From: Calditrichota bacterium
GTDB lineage: Bacteria > Calditrichota > Calditrichia > Calditrichales > J004
DNA length: 64,000 bases
Direction: 5' to 3'
Assembly (NCBI GenBank): GCA_013112635.1
Contig: JABFGF010000002.1
Coordinates: 558,001 to 622,000 of the forward strand
Below the pieces are notes generated by a model. The model was not told the origin of the DNA and searched no databases. It worked only from the letters and a program-made list of their open reading frames with translations. Positions 53,643 to 63,400 of the stretch are shown here, piece by piece. Position 1 is the stretch's first letter. Each line of letters begins with the position of its first letter. The position numbers and the translations under genes were made by a program.

Positions 53643-55031
53643 TTATAATCCAAACTGATCCACCAAATAAATCAAGGTTGCCATTGAAGCTGTACCCAAT
53701 TCCAGCTCCCTTTTATTTACCGCGCTAAACACATCTGCCGGGGAATGGTGAAAATCAAAATAGCGCTGAGAATCTGGAACCAATCCAATCGTTGGTGTTC
53801 CATCAGCTTTATTAAGCGGGTTAATATCCGGTCCGCCATAACCCTTTTTTATTGATTCGATTGTGTAATCAGGAAAGTATTTTAACCATTCCTGCATTTT
53901 AGCCAACGTAGAGTCAGGCCCTTTTAAACCAAAAGCTCTTGGCGTAAATCCACCTGCATCTGATTCGATTGCAATGATATGTTTTTCCTTTTTATTAACT
54001 GCTGAATCAGCATATGTTTTTCCGCCCCTTAAACCATTTTCTTCGTTAATAAACATCACTGCCCGCAAGGTATGTTTTGGTTTATAACCCATCCGCTGCA
54101 AAATCTTTAAAGCTGAAATTGACTGCATACATCCTGATCCGTCGTCATGCGCACCTTGTCCTACATCCCAGGCATCTAAATGGCCACCAACAGCGATAAT
54201 TTTTTCAGGATGCTCAGATCCCTTTATTTCTCCAATAACATTGTAGGATTTTGCATCGGGCAAAGTTTGACTGTTTATTTTTAGAAATAATTTTTGCTGT
54301 GGATTGCTTTCCAGGATTTCAGCAAGTTTATTCGCGGAATGATTTCCCAAAGCCCCGGCGGGAATTTGCGGTGCATCTTTTGCATAACCCAAAGTACCCG
54401 TATGTGGAAAGTCGTCATCACCAGATGAAACAGATCTGATTACCACAGCTATTGCACCATAACGAGCTGCCTGAGACGGACCTTTTGTACGTTGATTGAC
54501 AGTTCCAACATACCCGGAAAATGTACGCAGATGCTTATGTTCAAAAGAACGGTTATAAAAAACAATTTTCCCTTCAATTTTTTCACGGCCTAATTCAGCG
54601 ACCTCATCCAAAGATTGAACTTTTACTACCTCGGCTGTGATGCCTGATTCTGGCGTTGAAATGGATCTGCCAAGGGCCAAAATTGAAAACTCAACTTTGT
54701 TTCCATTTTTATCAACTATATATGCCTGCTCTTTTTCACCACGCTCCCAATGTTCTACCATTACATCTTGTAAAAAAACATTGTCAAAGCCAAAATCCTG
54801 CATAACCTGCTTTGTCCATTTTACCGCCCCATCGGCCCCTTTAGATCCGCTTAAACGATGAGGAAACTTTGTTGTTAATTCTTTTAACAATTTATGTGTC
54901 GGAGTTTTGACCAATGCCTCGCTATAGATTTTATTAATAAATGTTTTATGCGAATCTTTTGTCTGAGAAAAGAGAGATCCCCAAAATACAAATAGGCCAA
55001 AAAGAAGTGTATATACAAATGACTTGTTCAT
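53643..55031 (-). CDS. M28-family carboxypeptidase Q-like exported peptidase
   Basis: A 462-residue exported zinc peptidase. The start is ATG 55031 (MNKSFVYTLLFGLFVFWGSLFSQ signal; GGAG 9 bases upstream); the longer frame to 55151 overlaps the next gene. A PA-like insert at about 110-250 (VFYNRSFEHKHLRTFSGYVG) precedes the catalytic core: AVGGHLDAWDVGQGAHDDGSG, MFINEENGLRGG, IAIESDAGGF and RYFDFHHSPADVF. This pattern is closest to plasma glutamate carboxypeptidase/CPQ. It follows the metallophosphoesterase gene by 52 bases. Confidence 0.9.
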   Translation of the reverse strand: MNKSFVYTLLFGLFVFWGSLFSQTKDSHKTFINKIYSEALVKTPTHKLLKELTTKFPHRLSGSKGADGAVKWTKQVMQDFGFDNVFLQDVMVEHWERGEKEQAYIVDKNGNKVEFSILALGRSISTPESGITAEVVKVQSLDEVAELGREKIEGKIVFYNRSFEHKHLRTFSGYVGTVNQRTKGPSQAARYGAIAVVIRSVSSGDDDFPHTGTLGYAKDAPQIPAGALGNHSANKLAEILESNPQQKLFLKINSQTLPDAKSYNVIGEIKGSEHPEKIIAVGGHLDAWDVGQGAHDDGSGCMQSISALKILQRMGYKPKHTLRAVMFINEENGLRGGKTYADSAVNKKEKHIIAIESDAGGFTPRAFGLKGPDSTLAKMQEWLKYFPDYTIESIKKGYGGPDINPLNKADGTPTIGLVPDSQRYFDFHHSPADVFSAVNKRELELGTASMATLIYLVDQFGL

Positions 55032-55083
55032 TAACCGTACTCCAATAGTTATGTAGAATGATCGTATAAAGAAAATAAGATGT

Positions 55084-55965
55084 TCAATATTCCTGCCCGG
55101 TGATAAAATTATTCTCCGAGTCCCAAATAAGTTTTGGAAGGTACTCTTCATCTTTTATGCCTGCCCATGCTCTTTCTTTGGGATAACCAAGTCCATGAGA
55201 AATGTAAAAAACCTCATCTATTTTCATAAACCGGTTTCTATGCTGATGTCCATATATATGTGCCGAAGAACCAACCTGCCTTAGCTGTTTTTCCAGACCT
55301 GCCGTACCGGCAACACGACTAAAATTAAATTTTGGCGCCGGATCTTTAAAACCTGCTTTTTTTAAATCAGCCGGTTTCTTTTTTCCAAAAATCAAATCCT
55401 GCCGTGGTAAAAAGTGGCTAAAAGAAATAGTGACTTTACCATCTTCTTCAATTTTCCAATTATTCATTTTAAGAAAAAACTCGGCAGCATTGGCAAACCC
55501 ATTCCATTCAGGCCATTTTACAGCGTAATTATCAACCCACATTCCCAAATTTGGATCTTCACCGGGTTTCGGTAAAAACAGGCTTTCAGGGCCTTCTTCA
55601 GGTTTTAAATACCAGGAAAAAAGAGGTTGAATTCTGATTGCTTGCTTTTTATTGCCAATCATAAAAGGCGATGTTTTAACACCAAGAGTAGAACAGATAC
55701 TTATCAGCAGGTAAAACTTTTCAAGTGAATTTTTACTTTCCTTTTTGCGAATCCATAAATCATGATTTCCCGGTACAAAACTGACATGGGCAAATTTTCG
55801 AACAAGGTACTCAAGAGCTTCGGCAAACTTTAAAACATTGTCCGATACATCACCGGCAACAATCAAAACATCATCTTTATAATCAGAATTTGAAAGGCCT
55901 TTAACCCAATTCATATTTTGATCATAGTCTACATGTAAATCGGAAATGGCGAAAACCCGTGTCAT
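55084..55965 (-). CDS. metallophosphoesterase
   Basis: A 293-residue cytoplasmic calcineurin-like phosphoesterase. Motifs: FAISDLHVDYDQN (D-x-H), LIVAGDVSDN, SFVPGNHDLW, an intermediate SFSHFLPRQD and AHIYGHQHRNRF. These bind two metal ions. The substrate is unknown. It is on the same strand as the M28 peptidase downstream (52-base gap), so may be cotranscribed. No strong ribosome site. Confidence 0.9.
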   Translation of the reverse strand: MTRVFAISDLHVDYDQNMNWVKGLSNSDYKDDVLIVAGDVSDNVLKFAEALEYLVRKFAHVSFVPGNHDLWIRKKESKNSLEKFYLLISICSTLGVKTSPFMIGNKKQAIRIQPLFSWYLKPEEGPESLFLPKPGEDPNLGMWVDNYAVKWPEWNGFANAAEFFLKMNNWKIEEDGKVTISFSHFLPRQDLIFGKKKPADLKKAGFKDPAPKFNFSRVAGTAGLEKQLRQVGSSAHIYGHQHRNRFMKIDEVFYISHGLGYPKERAWAGIKDEEYLPKLIWDSENNFITGQEY

Positions 55966-56029
55966 AATCTTTTGCTTATAAGTGATGCCAACGAATTCCC
56001 AGAAAGAGAAGTCGGCTTAAAAAACTCAA

Positions 56030-58153
56030 CTATTTTAAAAGGATGAGTTTACGGGAATGTGAGGAAAAATCAAAATTGACACGCAGATAATAAAGTCCGG
56101 ATGCGGCAATGTCATTGTTCTCCGTAGAACTATCCCACATAAAAGAATATTTTCCAGCCGTTTTATGATCACTTAGAATAGTTTTTACCAGACCTCCGGA
56201 AATATCAAAGATTGAAATATTTATATAACCGGGTTTTGCCAATTCAATATCAAAGTGGGTTTGACCATTAAAAGGATTTGGATAGTTTTGCGAAATGTTA
56301 AAAGAGTTCGGATGATTTAAAGCAGGTTCTTTTTCAATCGGATTGGCTTTTTGCGAATCGAAATAATAAAGGCCGCCGCCTTGTGTTCCTGACACGATAG
56401 AAGTAAAACCTCCATAAAGATTTGCCATTGCCGGTGCAGCAATTTTTTGAGCTGTTAAAAGTGTTTCTTCAATTTCGTTAAAAAGAATTTCACTTTGAGT
56501 AGAGTTATTCTTATAAAAAAATATTTTGCCATCACTGTTGCCTATCAAAAGGTCAGAATCCCCGTCATTATCAAAATCATAAAAAGACGGTTTTGCAAAT
56601 GATCCGACATTTATCCCTGCAAATGAATTACTTTCCAAAGAAAAATCAGGGCTGTTTTTATCACCATTGTTTTTATAGAAATTCAGATTTCCATCAGACT
56701 CGCCAATAACCAAGTCGAAATCCTGGTCATTATCTAAATCTGCAAAAGCCGGAACACTGGTCGCCCCGACATCAATATCTGCATAACGGCTGCTAACTAA
56801 TTCAAACTTAGCATTTTGTGCTGTGCCGGTATTTAAAAAATAGGCCAGTTTCCCATTTATCCTGCCAATGAAAAGATCAAAATCTCCATCAGCATCCAAA
56901 TCTGCAAAGGCTGGTGCATAATTAAACATGTTTTCAACTACAACATAATCTCCTTCTATCCATAGAAATTGTGGATTTAAAGAGTCGCCAATATTTTTAA
57001 AGAAAAGAAGTTGTCCATGTGTAGCAGATGCAACCGGTTGCGTGTTATTACCAACAAATAAATCAAGATCGCCATCGGCATCTATATCCACAAAAGTAGG
57101 TACGGATTGTTCTCCTGCATCAAACTGGTTTATAAAAGTACCCGTATTAAATACAAACTCTGCCTGCTCTTCTGAACCAAAGTTTTCATAAAAAAGAAAA
57201 TTTTCCACTACATTTTGAGTAAATGAAAAAAAGCCGCCATGTACTGTAACAAAAAGATCAAGATCATTGTCATTGTCTATATCCACAAGCTCCGGGACGT
57301 TAAAGCCACCTGTTTCTACCGGTCCCGTGTCAGGATATTCATCACTTGCCTGTCTAAGGGAAGTTGAATCGCATCTTCCATCATTTTCAAAATAATAAAG
57401 ACCTCGTGAAAAAAAATCGCCATAAAGCAATTCTGCCGGCCCATCGTTGTTCAAATCACCAAAAGAAAGACTGTTTGCACCATGATGTTTTGTGTTTTTT
57501 GAGAGGCCTCCCCCGATAATTAATATATCCTGGTAACTATCGGTAGCAAACTTAAACTGTGGAATCTGGTCAGGCGGGTTGGCGATATTTTCATAAAAAG
57601 TGATCGTCCCTGTTTGGCGGCCAAGAAAAAGATCCTTATCACCATCGCAATCAATATCAAAAAAGTTGGGAATACTCGTTAATTCCGAGATGATCAAATC
57701 CCCGGCAGAGTCACGCAAAGTATCCGCCTTAAGGGTTAAAATTCCGTTTTGATTTTGATAATAACTTACCTGTTCTTGTTCACCCTGGCTAAATAAATCG
57801 ATGTCTCCATCGTTGTCAATATCCACAAAACGATACCAGGCACCATGATTTTTCATGAGCCAATCATCCGTTTGCCAGGTAAATTCTGGATTTTGAGCTG
57901 ATGCTATGTTTTCGAAAAAGGTTATCCGGTCATCAATTTCCTGTACAAACAGGTCCTTGTCATTATCATGATCTATGTCTATAAATTGAATGCGCGGAAC
58001 ATTAAAGCCACCGATAAATGGCTGTTTAAAAACAAATCCGTTTTTATCCTTAACAGGAAAAGGATTTATTTTGCGCTCAAATTGTAATTCCTGTGAAAAC
58101 AAATTGATTGAAAAAATAAAAATTAAAGAAAGTGATAAGAGAAATTTTAACAC
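56030..58153 (-). CDS. secreted FG-GAP/VCBS propeller protein with T9SS sorting domain
   Basis: A 707-residue exported protein (signal LSLIFIFSINLFSQ). About ten VCBS/FG-GAP-like repeats carry calcium-binding loops such as FIDIDHDNDKDLF, FVDIDNDGDIDLFSQ, FADLDADGDFDLFIG and FYDFDNDGDSDLLIG. The end has a type A sorting domain (NYPNPFNGQTHFDIEL ... SGLYYLRVNFD). It should form a calcium-stabilised propeller on the cell surface. It starts 6 bases after the lipoprotein gene stop, so the pair is one operon. Confidence 0.9.
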   Translation of the reverse strand: MLKFLLSLSLIFIFSINLFSQELQFERKINPFPVKDKNGFVFKQPFIGGFNVPRIQFIDIDHDNDKDLFVQEIDDRITFFENIASAQNPEFTWQTDDWLMKNHGAWYRFVDIDNDGDIDLFSQGEQEQVSYYQNQNGILTLKADTLRDSAGDLIISELTSIPNFFDIDCDGDKDLFLGRQTGTITFYENIANPPDQIPQFKFATDSYQDILIIGGGLSKNTKHHGANSLSFGDLNNDGPAELLYGDFFSRGLYYFENDGRCDSTSLRQASDEYPDTGPVETGGFNVPELVDIDNDNDLDLFVTVHGGFFSFTQNVVENFLFYENFGSEEQAEFVFNTGTFINQFDAGEQSVPTFVDIDADGDLDLFVGNNTQPVASATHGQLLFFKNIGDSLNPQFLWIEGDYVVVENMFNYAPAFADLDADGDFDLFIGRINGKLAYFLNTGTAQNAKFELVSSRYADIDVGATSVPAFADLDNDQDFDLVIGESDGNLNFYKNNGDKNSPDFSLESNSFAGINVGSFAKPSFYDFDNDGDSDLLIGNSDGKIFFYKNNSTQSEILFNEIEETLLTAQKIAAPAMANLYGGFTSIVSGTQGGGLYYFDSQKANPIEKEPALNHPNSFNISQNYPNPFNGQTHFDIELAKPGYINISIFDISGGLVKTILSDHKTAGKYSFMWDSSTENNDIAASGLYYLRVNFDFSSHSRKLILLK

Positions 58154-58159
58154 GTGAAT

Positions 58160-59227
58160 TTATGATCCTATTCCAGATGGTGTTTTACCAACTTCAATAA
58201 CTTTTTCGATTGTATTACCGGAAGTGTTAATTACTACTACTGTTCCGGTATCTGATGCATTACCAGATGAATCATTTGGAATATAATCACCATTTGTGTT
58301 TTGGTTGGAAATAAAGAGATATTTTCCATCTTTAGATAATGCGCTTCCATGCGGAGAAGCCAGGCCATTTCCGGTAATGTTAACAACATTTTTAGTGACA
58401 ATATTTACAGCCGAAACAGAGTTTGACATTTTATTGCCTAAATACAAAGTTTCACCATCATTAGCCAAAACGGGATGCCACGGAGCATTTCCAACATCAA
58501 TGGCCTGATCAAAAGAAAGCAAACCTATCGAATCGAGATTAAAAAAAAGCAGCTGATTTGAAATCTGTCCGGTTGCAAAAAGCTGTTGGTCATCTGAAGA
58601 AACTTCAAACTGAACAAGTACATTATTATCCCCGGCAAATGTAGAAGTCTCTTCAAGCTCATCATTACCGGCATTTATGACAGCAATTTTATTTTCTACA
58701 AGGCTACCGGAATAAAGGAATTCACCATTATTCTGAATCATCAATGCATGAGGGCGGGCAAAAGGAAGAGGGATTTCTGTAACCGTCATTGTTTCCGTAT
58801 TAATTGAAATTATAGATGACGGCGGATTTGGTGCTGTCATCGACCGGCCGGCATACAATTTTGGCATATTAGGATGTAAAACCAGCATTCCGGGAGTTGG
58901 TGTATCAGCAGTTCCCAAAAGTTCATTTTCCTTGTTAAACTTTAAAACCTTGCCATCAGCGATTAAACTTACATACCATATGTTTCCATCTTCTTCAACA
59001 ACAATGTGGTGCGGCTTAGAGCCTGCGCTAAAACCATAATCCACCAAATTAAGCGTTTCAATAATTTCATGTTTCTGTGCATCAATGATTGAAATTGTGC
59101 CTTCACCCTGGTTGCACACATAAATGGATTCAACAGAACCATCATTTGAAGAAGTTGTTTCACTGCATGAATAAACAAAAATGAGTAAAAACGAAAAAAT
59201 TGCGGACTTCGCTATAATTGATTTCAT
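58160..59227 (-). CDS. YncE-like beta-propeller lipoprotein
   Basis: A 355-residue lipoprotein (LLIFVYSC, lipidated Cys21). The mature part is a seven-bladed YVTN/YncE-type propeller: SIYVCNQGEGTISIIDAQKH, KLYAGRSM, EFLYSGSLVENKIAVINAG, TLYLGNKMSNSVSAVNIV, KYLFISNQN and TVVVINTSGNTIEKVIEVG. It probably faces the periplasm or outer surface. First gene of a two-gene unit with the FG-GAP protein, 6 bases away. Function unknown; binding or scaffolding is inferred. Confidence 0.87.
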   Translation of the reverse strand: MKSIIAKSAIFSFLLIFVYSCSETTSSNDGSVESIYVCNQGEGTISIIDAQKHEIIETLNLVDYGFSAGSKPHHIVVEEDGNIWYVSLIADGKVLKFNKENELLGTADTPTPGMLVLHPNMPKLYAGRSMTAPNPPSSIISINTETMTVTEIPLPFARPHALMIQNNGEFLYSGSLVENKIAVINAGNDELEETSTFAGDNNVLVQFEVSSDDQQLFATGQISNQLLFFNLDSIGLLSFDQAIDVGNAPWHPVLANDGETLYLGNKMSNSVSAVNIVTKNVVNITGNGLASPHGSALSKDGKYLFISNQNTNGDYIPNDSSGNASDTGTVVVINTSGNTIEKVIEVGKTPSGIGS

Positions 59228-59265
59228 TTTATCCTTTTCAATATTTTAGATTTAAACTAAAACAA

Positions 59266-59290
59266 ATGGGAGCCAATTTAAAGCTCCCAT
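59266..59290 (-). terminator. hairpin after the choice-of-anchor B gene
   Basis: Perfect 8-bp stem ATGGGAGC/GCTCCCAT with a 9-base loop. On the minus strand it is followed by TTGTTTTAG, a weak T-tract, 50 bases past the stop of the upstream gene. Confidence 0.65.
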
Positions 59291-59339
59291 ATTTTGGTGA
59301 TTCCAATGCATTTTAGAAAACTGTTAATTTTAAAACTAA

Positions 59340-61850
59340 CTATTGAATTAAAATCATTCGTTTAACACTTGTAAATTGCTCGGTCTGCAGTTTGTAAAAA
59401 TAAATTCCGGATGCAAGATTTTCTGCCACAAAGTTAACTGAATGGAGGCCTTTGTTTTGCTGCTCATTTACAAGCGTTTTAATCTTTTGGCCGGTAAGGG
59501 AGAATACTTCAATCTTTACATTTGTCTTCTTGGGCAGATTGTATTCAATATTTGTTGAAGGATTAAACGGGTTTGGATAATTTTGTTTTAGCTGAAACGT
59601 TTCAGGGTTTCCGGATATAATTTTATCAAGCGAGAGAGGACTATCAAACCACTCAGAAATCCTGGTTAATAAATCATCCCTGGATATATAGCTGTCATTA
59701 TTTTGGTAAACAGCTTCAAGGCCAAATCCTGCAAAGAAAAGTTTTGAGTTGTAATCCGTGTATTCAACACCGACAGCACCATATTTTCCATTTGAGTTAC
59801 GATACTCAAATACAGGTTGCGCCTGGTTGCTGCTATCCGGCTCAATTGCATCAGGTGAAGTCTGGTTATTTGCAGCCTCCCCACTAAAAATGCCAAGGAA
59901 TGTAACACCATCGCTAATTTGATGATGCCGACCACTCAAAATTTTAGTTCCCATATTTTCAATATAGTTAACATGAATCCAATCCTGTAAAAAGGGGTTG
60001 ACTGTGCTGTTTAAGTGTTCGGCTATATTTTGTCCTGATAAAATAACATTTCCACCATTCATTAAATAAGCTTTAATTGTGTCAATTTCTGCCTGAGAGA
60101 TTACATCATCAATGGCATCACCAGTCATCCAGATAATAAAAGAACCACTTAATTTTTTAATTCCGTCTACCGAAGGTAAACCGCCACCGTTCGATACATT
60201 ATAAATGTACTCTTTTTTTCCTATTTGATTTAGCGACTCTTTGATAAAATCCCCATAATTTGAGTTTGGATCGTTGTTTACCACCAAAATATCAGCATCG
60301 GTTATACTCAACGTTACCTCTAATTCATTTATCGCCACTTCATCCAGTATAAACTCCGACTGCTCATAAAAAGCATAAGGGAATGTGCCAATTTTTAAAT
60401 TTAAATAATTTACAACATCACTGTCCGATATATACATATCTGTGATTTCAATAATTCCATTCTCATCAGAATACTCACTGAATTGTTCATCATTTTCCAA
60501 AAAGGTACTTGTCATAATAAAAGTAGATAAAACATCTTTTATTGGTTTTCCTTGGTTGTCTTTAACAGTAATCCTAAACGTTGTTTTTGGCGCTTTCTCA
60601 AGCTCAACATTTATCGTATGTTCAACACCTCCACCTAAAATTATTTCCTGTGAAAAATTTTTGTATCCAATAGCAGAAAAAGTCACATTTACAGTGTCAG
60701 ATAATCCAAAACCAATATTATAAAATCCATTTGAGTTAGTAACTGTATTTATATCAAAACCTTTAAATTGGATAACTACACCTTCCAAAGGAAGACCACT
60801 TTCTTTATCTGAAACTATTCCATCAAAGAAATCTGCCCTTGCATTGTTGAATTTTACAACAAAAAAACCTCGGTCCATGTCACCTAAATAAATATTACCC
60901 GATTTGCTATGGGGGAAAACGCCCCAATTTCCATTAAAATCCGGATTATTACTTTCGGGATATGTATCAAAATAACCCACCAATGTGGCTCGTGTAGGAT
61001 CGTGAATATCCAGTATTGATAATCCTGATTCGTAATGTGCAAGGTACACATAGTCACCTTCAACATGAGCATTATGCTGTAAACGACTTGGCCCAAGATA
61101 TTCAGACACAAGTTCAATATTGTCCAAATCAGTTATATCCCATATTTTTAATGTTTTATTTGCTGTTTCTTCTGTAGTAACCAAATAATCACTATTTTTT
61201 GATAACCAAGTATTATGAACATAACCAGCGTTTGGCACCTGAATTTCTTTAATGGTAGTTGGATTGTCAGGATTAGAAACATCATAAAAACCAAGTGTGC
61301 CGCGTCTGCCTTGTGCAGTATATGCAGTATTGTTCCGTACATATAGGTCGTGTGTTTCAGTACCGAAATCTTTAACATGAACAGGTTCTTCAGGATTTTC
61401 CAATGAAAAAATGGAAACTGCACCCGATGAAGAAGCATTGGCCAGGTACATGGCAGCTGTTGTAGTATCAATATAGAGATTATGGAAGTTTGGGACCTCA
61501 AGGTTTGCAACAAACCGAACACTATCCGGGGCTGTCGAAAGATCGAGGATAACCAAGCCACCTTCAGTATCGTTTACAATATACGCATAATGTTTGTATG
61601 TTTTAATATCCCGCCAGGCAGAATTGGGCCCAGGAAAAAAACCAATTTCTACAATATCATTGGGATTTGTAACATCAAAAACAGAGACACCGTTAAAGGC
61701 ACCGGATATTGCATAAAATCTTCCATCCGGGGCATCATAACCCCACACATCACTCATATAACCTCGGCTAGAAAAAGTATCCAAAACTTCGATGTTTTGG
61801 CTAAATGCAAAACTTAAAAAAAACAAAATAGTACATAAAATCTTTTTCAT
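59340..61850 (-). CDS. choice-of-anchor B protein with ThuA-like domain and T9SS sorting domain
   Basis: An 836-residue exported protein (signal ILCTILFFLSFAFSQ). Residues about 20-340 are LVIVD-type repeats of a choice-of-anchor B propeller (VSVFDVTNPNDIVEIGFF, VILDLSTAPDSV, LGFYDVSNPDNPTTI, LSILDIHDPTRATLV). Next come two carboxypeptidase-regulatory-like sandwiches (GLPLEGVVIQFKGFDIN, DNQGKPIKDVLSTF), a ThuA/glutaminase-like Rossmann region (ADILVVNNDPNSNYGDF, YLMNGGNVILSGQNIAEHL) and a type A sorting domain (NYPNPFNPSTNIEYNL ... SGIYFYKLQ). AAAGGAAT precedes the ATG. Confidence 0.9.
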   Translation of the reverse strand: MKKILCTILFFLSFAFSQNIEVLDTFSSRGYMSDVWGYDAPDGRFYAISGAFNGVSVFDVTNPNDIVEIGFFPGPNSAWRDIKTYKHYAYIVNDTEGGLVILDLSTAPDSVRFVANLEVPNFHNLYIDTTTAAMYLANASSSGAVSIFSLENPEEPVHVKDFGTETHDLYVRNNTAYTAQGRRGTLGFYDVSNPDNPTTIKEIQVPNAGYVHNTWLSKNSDYLVTTEETANKTLKIWDITDLDNIELVSEYLGPSRLQHNAHVEGDYVYLAHYESGLSILDIHDPTRATLVGYFDTYPESNNPDFNGNWGVFPHSKSGNIYLGDMDRGFFVVKFNNARADFFDGIVSDKESGLPLEGVVIQFKGFDINTVTNSNGFYNIGFGLSDTVNVTFSAIGYKNFSQEIILGGGVEHTINVELEKAPKTTFRITVKDNQGKPIKDVLSTFIMTSTFLENDEQFSEYSDENGIIEITDMYISDSDVVNYLNLKIGTFPYAFYEQSEFILDEVAINELEVTLSITDADILVVNNDPNSNYGDFIKESLNQIGKKEYIYNVSNGGGLPSVDGIKKLSGSFIIWMTGDAIDDVISQAEIDTIKAYLMNGGNVILSGQNIAEHLNSTVNPFLQDWIHVNYIENMGTKILSGRHHQISDGVTFLGIFSGEAANNQTSPDAIEPDSSNQAQPVFEYRNSNGKYGAVGVEYTDYNSKLFFAGFGLEAVYQNNDSYISRDDLLTRISEWFDSPLSLDKIISGNPETFQLKQNYPNPFNPSTNIEYNLPKKTNVKIEVFSLTGQKIKTLVNEQQNKGLHSVNFVAENLASGIYFYKLQTEQFTSVKRMILIQ

Positions 61851-61990
61851 ACATATTCCTTTAGGTTAAATAATTGGGGCCTAATAGTTACAAACCAAAA
61901 ATGGATTATCAATTAGAAACTGTTAAACCGTAGACATTAATGAGTGATCGCTCAGTTTCTTCTGATGATTAGTTGAGTTTTAGTTATAAA

Positions 61991-62956
61991 TTATGAATCT
62001 ACTGTTAAATACTGAACACTAAATAGCTCGGCTTCATCAATCCAAACATTTTCAACTGAAAATCCGGCATCATTGGCGATATTCTTAAACTCATCCAGAC
62101 TATATTTATAGGATGATTCTGTCCAAATGCTTTCATCTTTATTAAAAGAAATAATAGAACCGTTTAATTTTACAGTTTGGTCTTTCTTGCTTATCAAATG
62201 CATTTCCATTCGACCTTCTTTTTTATTATAAAACGCATCATGCCGGAAATCATCCAAGTTGAAATTGCTTCCTAATTCTTTATTAAAACGTTTTAGCTGA
62301 TTTAGATTAAACTCTGCTGTCACACCACGTGAATCATTATAAGCATTGTTTAATAGCGATGTATCCTTTTTAAGATCTACACCTATCAATAATCCGCCAT
62401 TTTGCCCGGAAACTTTTGCAATCCTAGATAGAAATTTAAGAGCTTCGTCTCTATGAAAATTGCCAATGGTTGATCCTGGAAAATAAACAATCTTGTGATC
62501 GATTGTGTTTTTAGGTTCAGGAATTAAAAATTCTTTATTGTAATCCGCACATACCGGAATGACTTCCAGATGCTTATATTTTGCAGCAATTTGGGCAGCG
62601 CTTTTTGCCAAATGAGAACAGGAAATATCTATAGGAACATAGGTGCAAATTCCCTTAACATGATCAAGGATAATCTTAATTTTATCGCTACTGCCGCTGC
62701 CATATTCTACAAACATTAGTTTTTCACCCATTACATCAGACATTTCCTCAAAATTGTCATGCATTATGGAAAGTTCTGTACGAGTAACATAATATTCATC
62801 GAGAGTGCAAATTTCATCAAATAATTTCGATCCGCGTTCATCATAAAAATATTTACACGGTAATTCTTTGCGGGATTTACTTAATCCCTCCATAACTTCT
62901 TTGTACATCAATTTTAAACCGACTGATTTATCTTTAATTAAAATATCGCTGTCCAT
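61991..62956 (-). CDS. egtD: EgtD-like histidine N-alpha-methyltransferase
   Basis: A 321-residue SAM-dependent methyltransferase (methyltransf_33 family). It matches EgtD, which trimethylates histidine to hercynine for ergothioneine synthesis: KYFYDERGSKLFDEICTLDE, EYYVTRTE, VEYGSGSSDK (SAM site), VYFPGSTIGNFHRDEA, AYNDSRGVTAEFNLNQL and WTESSYKYS. Tyr, Asn and Glu/Ser positions that bind histidine in mycobacterial EgtD appear kept by eye. No EgtB, EgtC or EgtE gene is adjacent, so it might make hercynine or act on another substrate. AAGGA precedes the ATG. Confidence 0.87.
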   Translation of the reverse strand: MDSDILIKDKSVGLKLMYKEVMEGLSKSRKELPCKYFYDERGSKLFDEICTLDEYYVTRTELSIMHDNFEEMSDVMGEKLMFVEYGSGSSDKIKIILDHVKGICTYVPIDISCSHLAKSAAQIAAKYKHLEVIPVCADYNKEFLIPEPKNTIDHKIVYFPGSTIGNFHRDEALKFLSRIAKVSGQNGGLLIGVDLKKDTSLLNNAYNDSRGVTAEFNLNQLKRFNKELGSNFNLDDFRHDAFYNKKEGRMEMHLISKKDQTVKLNGSIISFNKDESIWTESSYKYSLDEFKNIANDAGFSVENVWIDEAELFSVQYLTVDS

Positions 62957-63024
62957 AATAGTCCTTGATTTTTCCGGGATTGTTCAAAATAAATCTGGTT
63001 AATTAATTGGTTCCTATGAACTCA

Positions 63025-63306
63025 TTATTTTTCAACTTCTACGCCACGCCAAAAAGCAATATGGTCTTTTATCTCTTTGGCTGCATCTTTGGGGGCCGGG
63101 TAATACCAAGCGGCATCATTATTTTTTATGCCATTAACAACCACAGTATAGTAGCTGGCTTCGCCTTTCCATGGACATGTTGTATGTGAGTTACTTTTTT
63201 CAAAAAATTCTTGTTTTATAGAACTTGGCGGGAAGTAATGATTTCCTTCCACAATAATTGTTTTTTCACTTTCAGCTAAAACCTGGTCTTTCCATATTGC
63301 TTTCAT
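63025..63306 (-). CDS. DUF427-domain protein
   Basis: A 93-residue protein of the DUF427 family: MKAIWKDQVLAESEKTIIVE, HYFPPSSIKQEFFEKSNSHT, then TTCPWKGEASYYTVVVNG and WYYPAPKDAAKEIKDHIAFW. This is the full length of the family. The CPWKGEA motif is diagnostic. Function unknown. A strong AAGGAG precedes the ATG. It lies between the EgtD-like and the acyltransferase genes on one strand. Confidence 0.93.
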   Translation of the reverse strand: MKAIWKDQVLAESEKTIIVEGNHYFPPSSIKQEFFEKSNSHTTCPWKGEASYYTVVVNGIKNNDAAWYYPAPKDAAKEIKDHIAFWRGVEVEK

Positions 63307-63400
63307 ATTAATTCTCCTTTTTTATGCATAAATTATTAGTCGCACAATTAAGAGAAAACTATTCACAAATGTATCACCATGTAACTGAGTTTTATTACTT

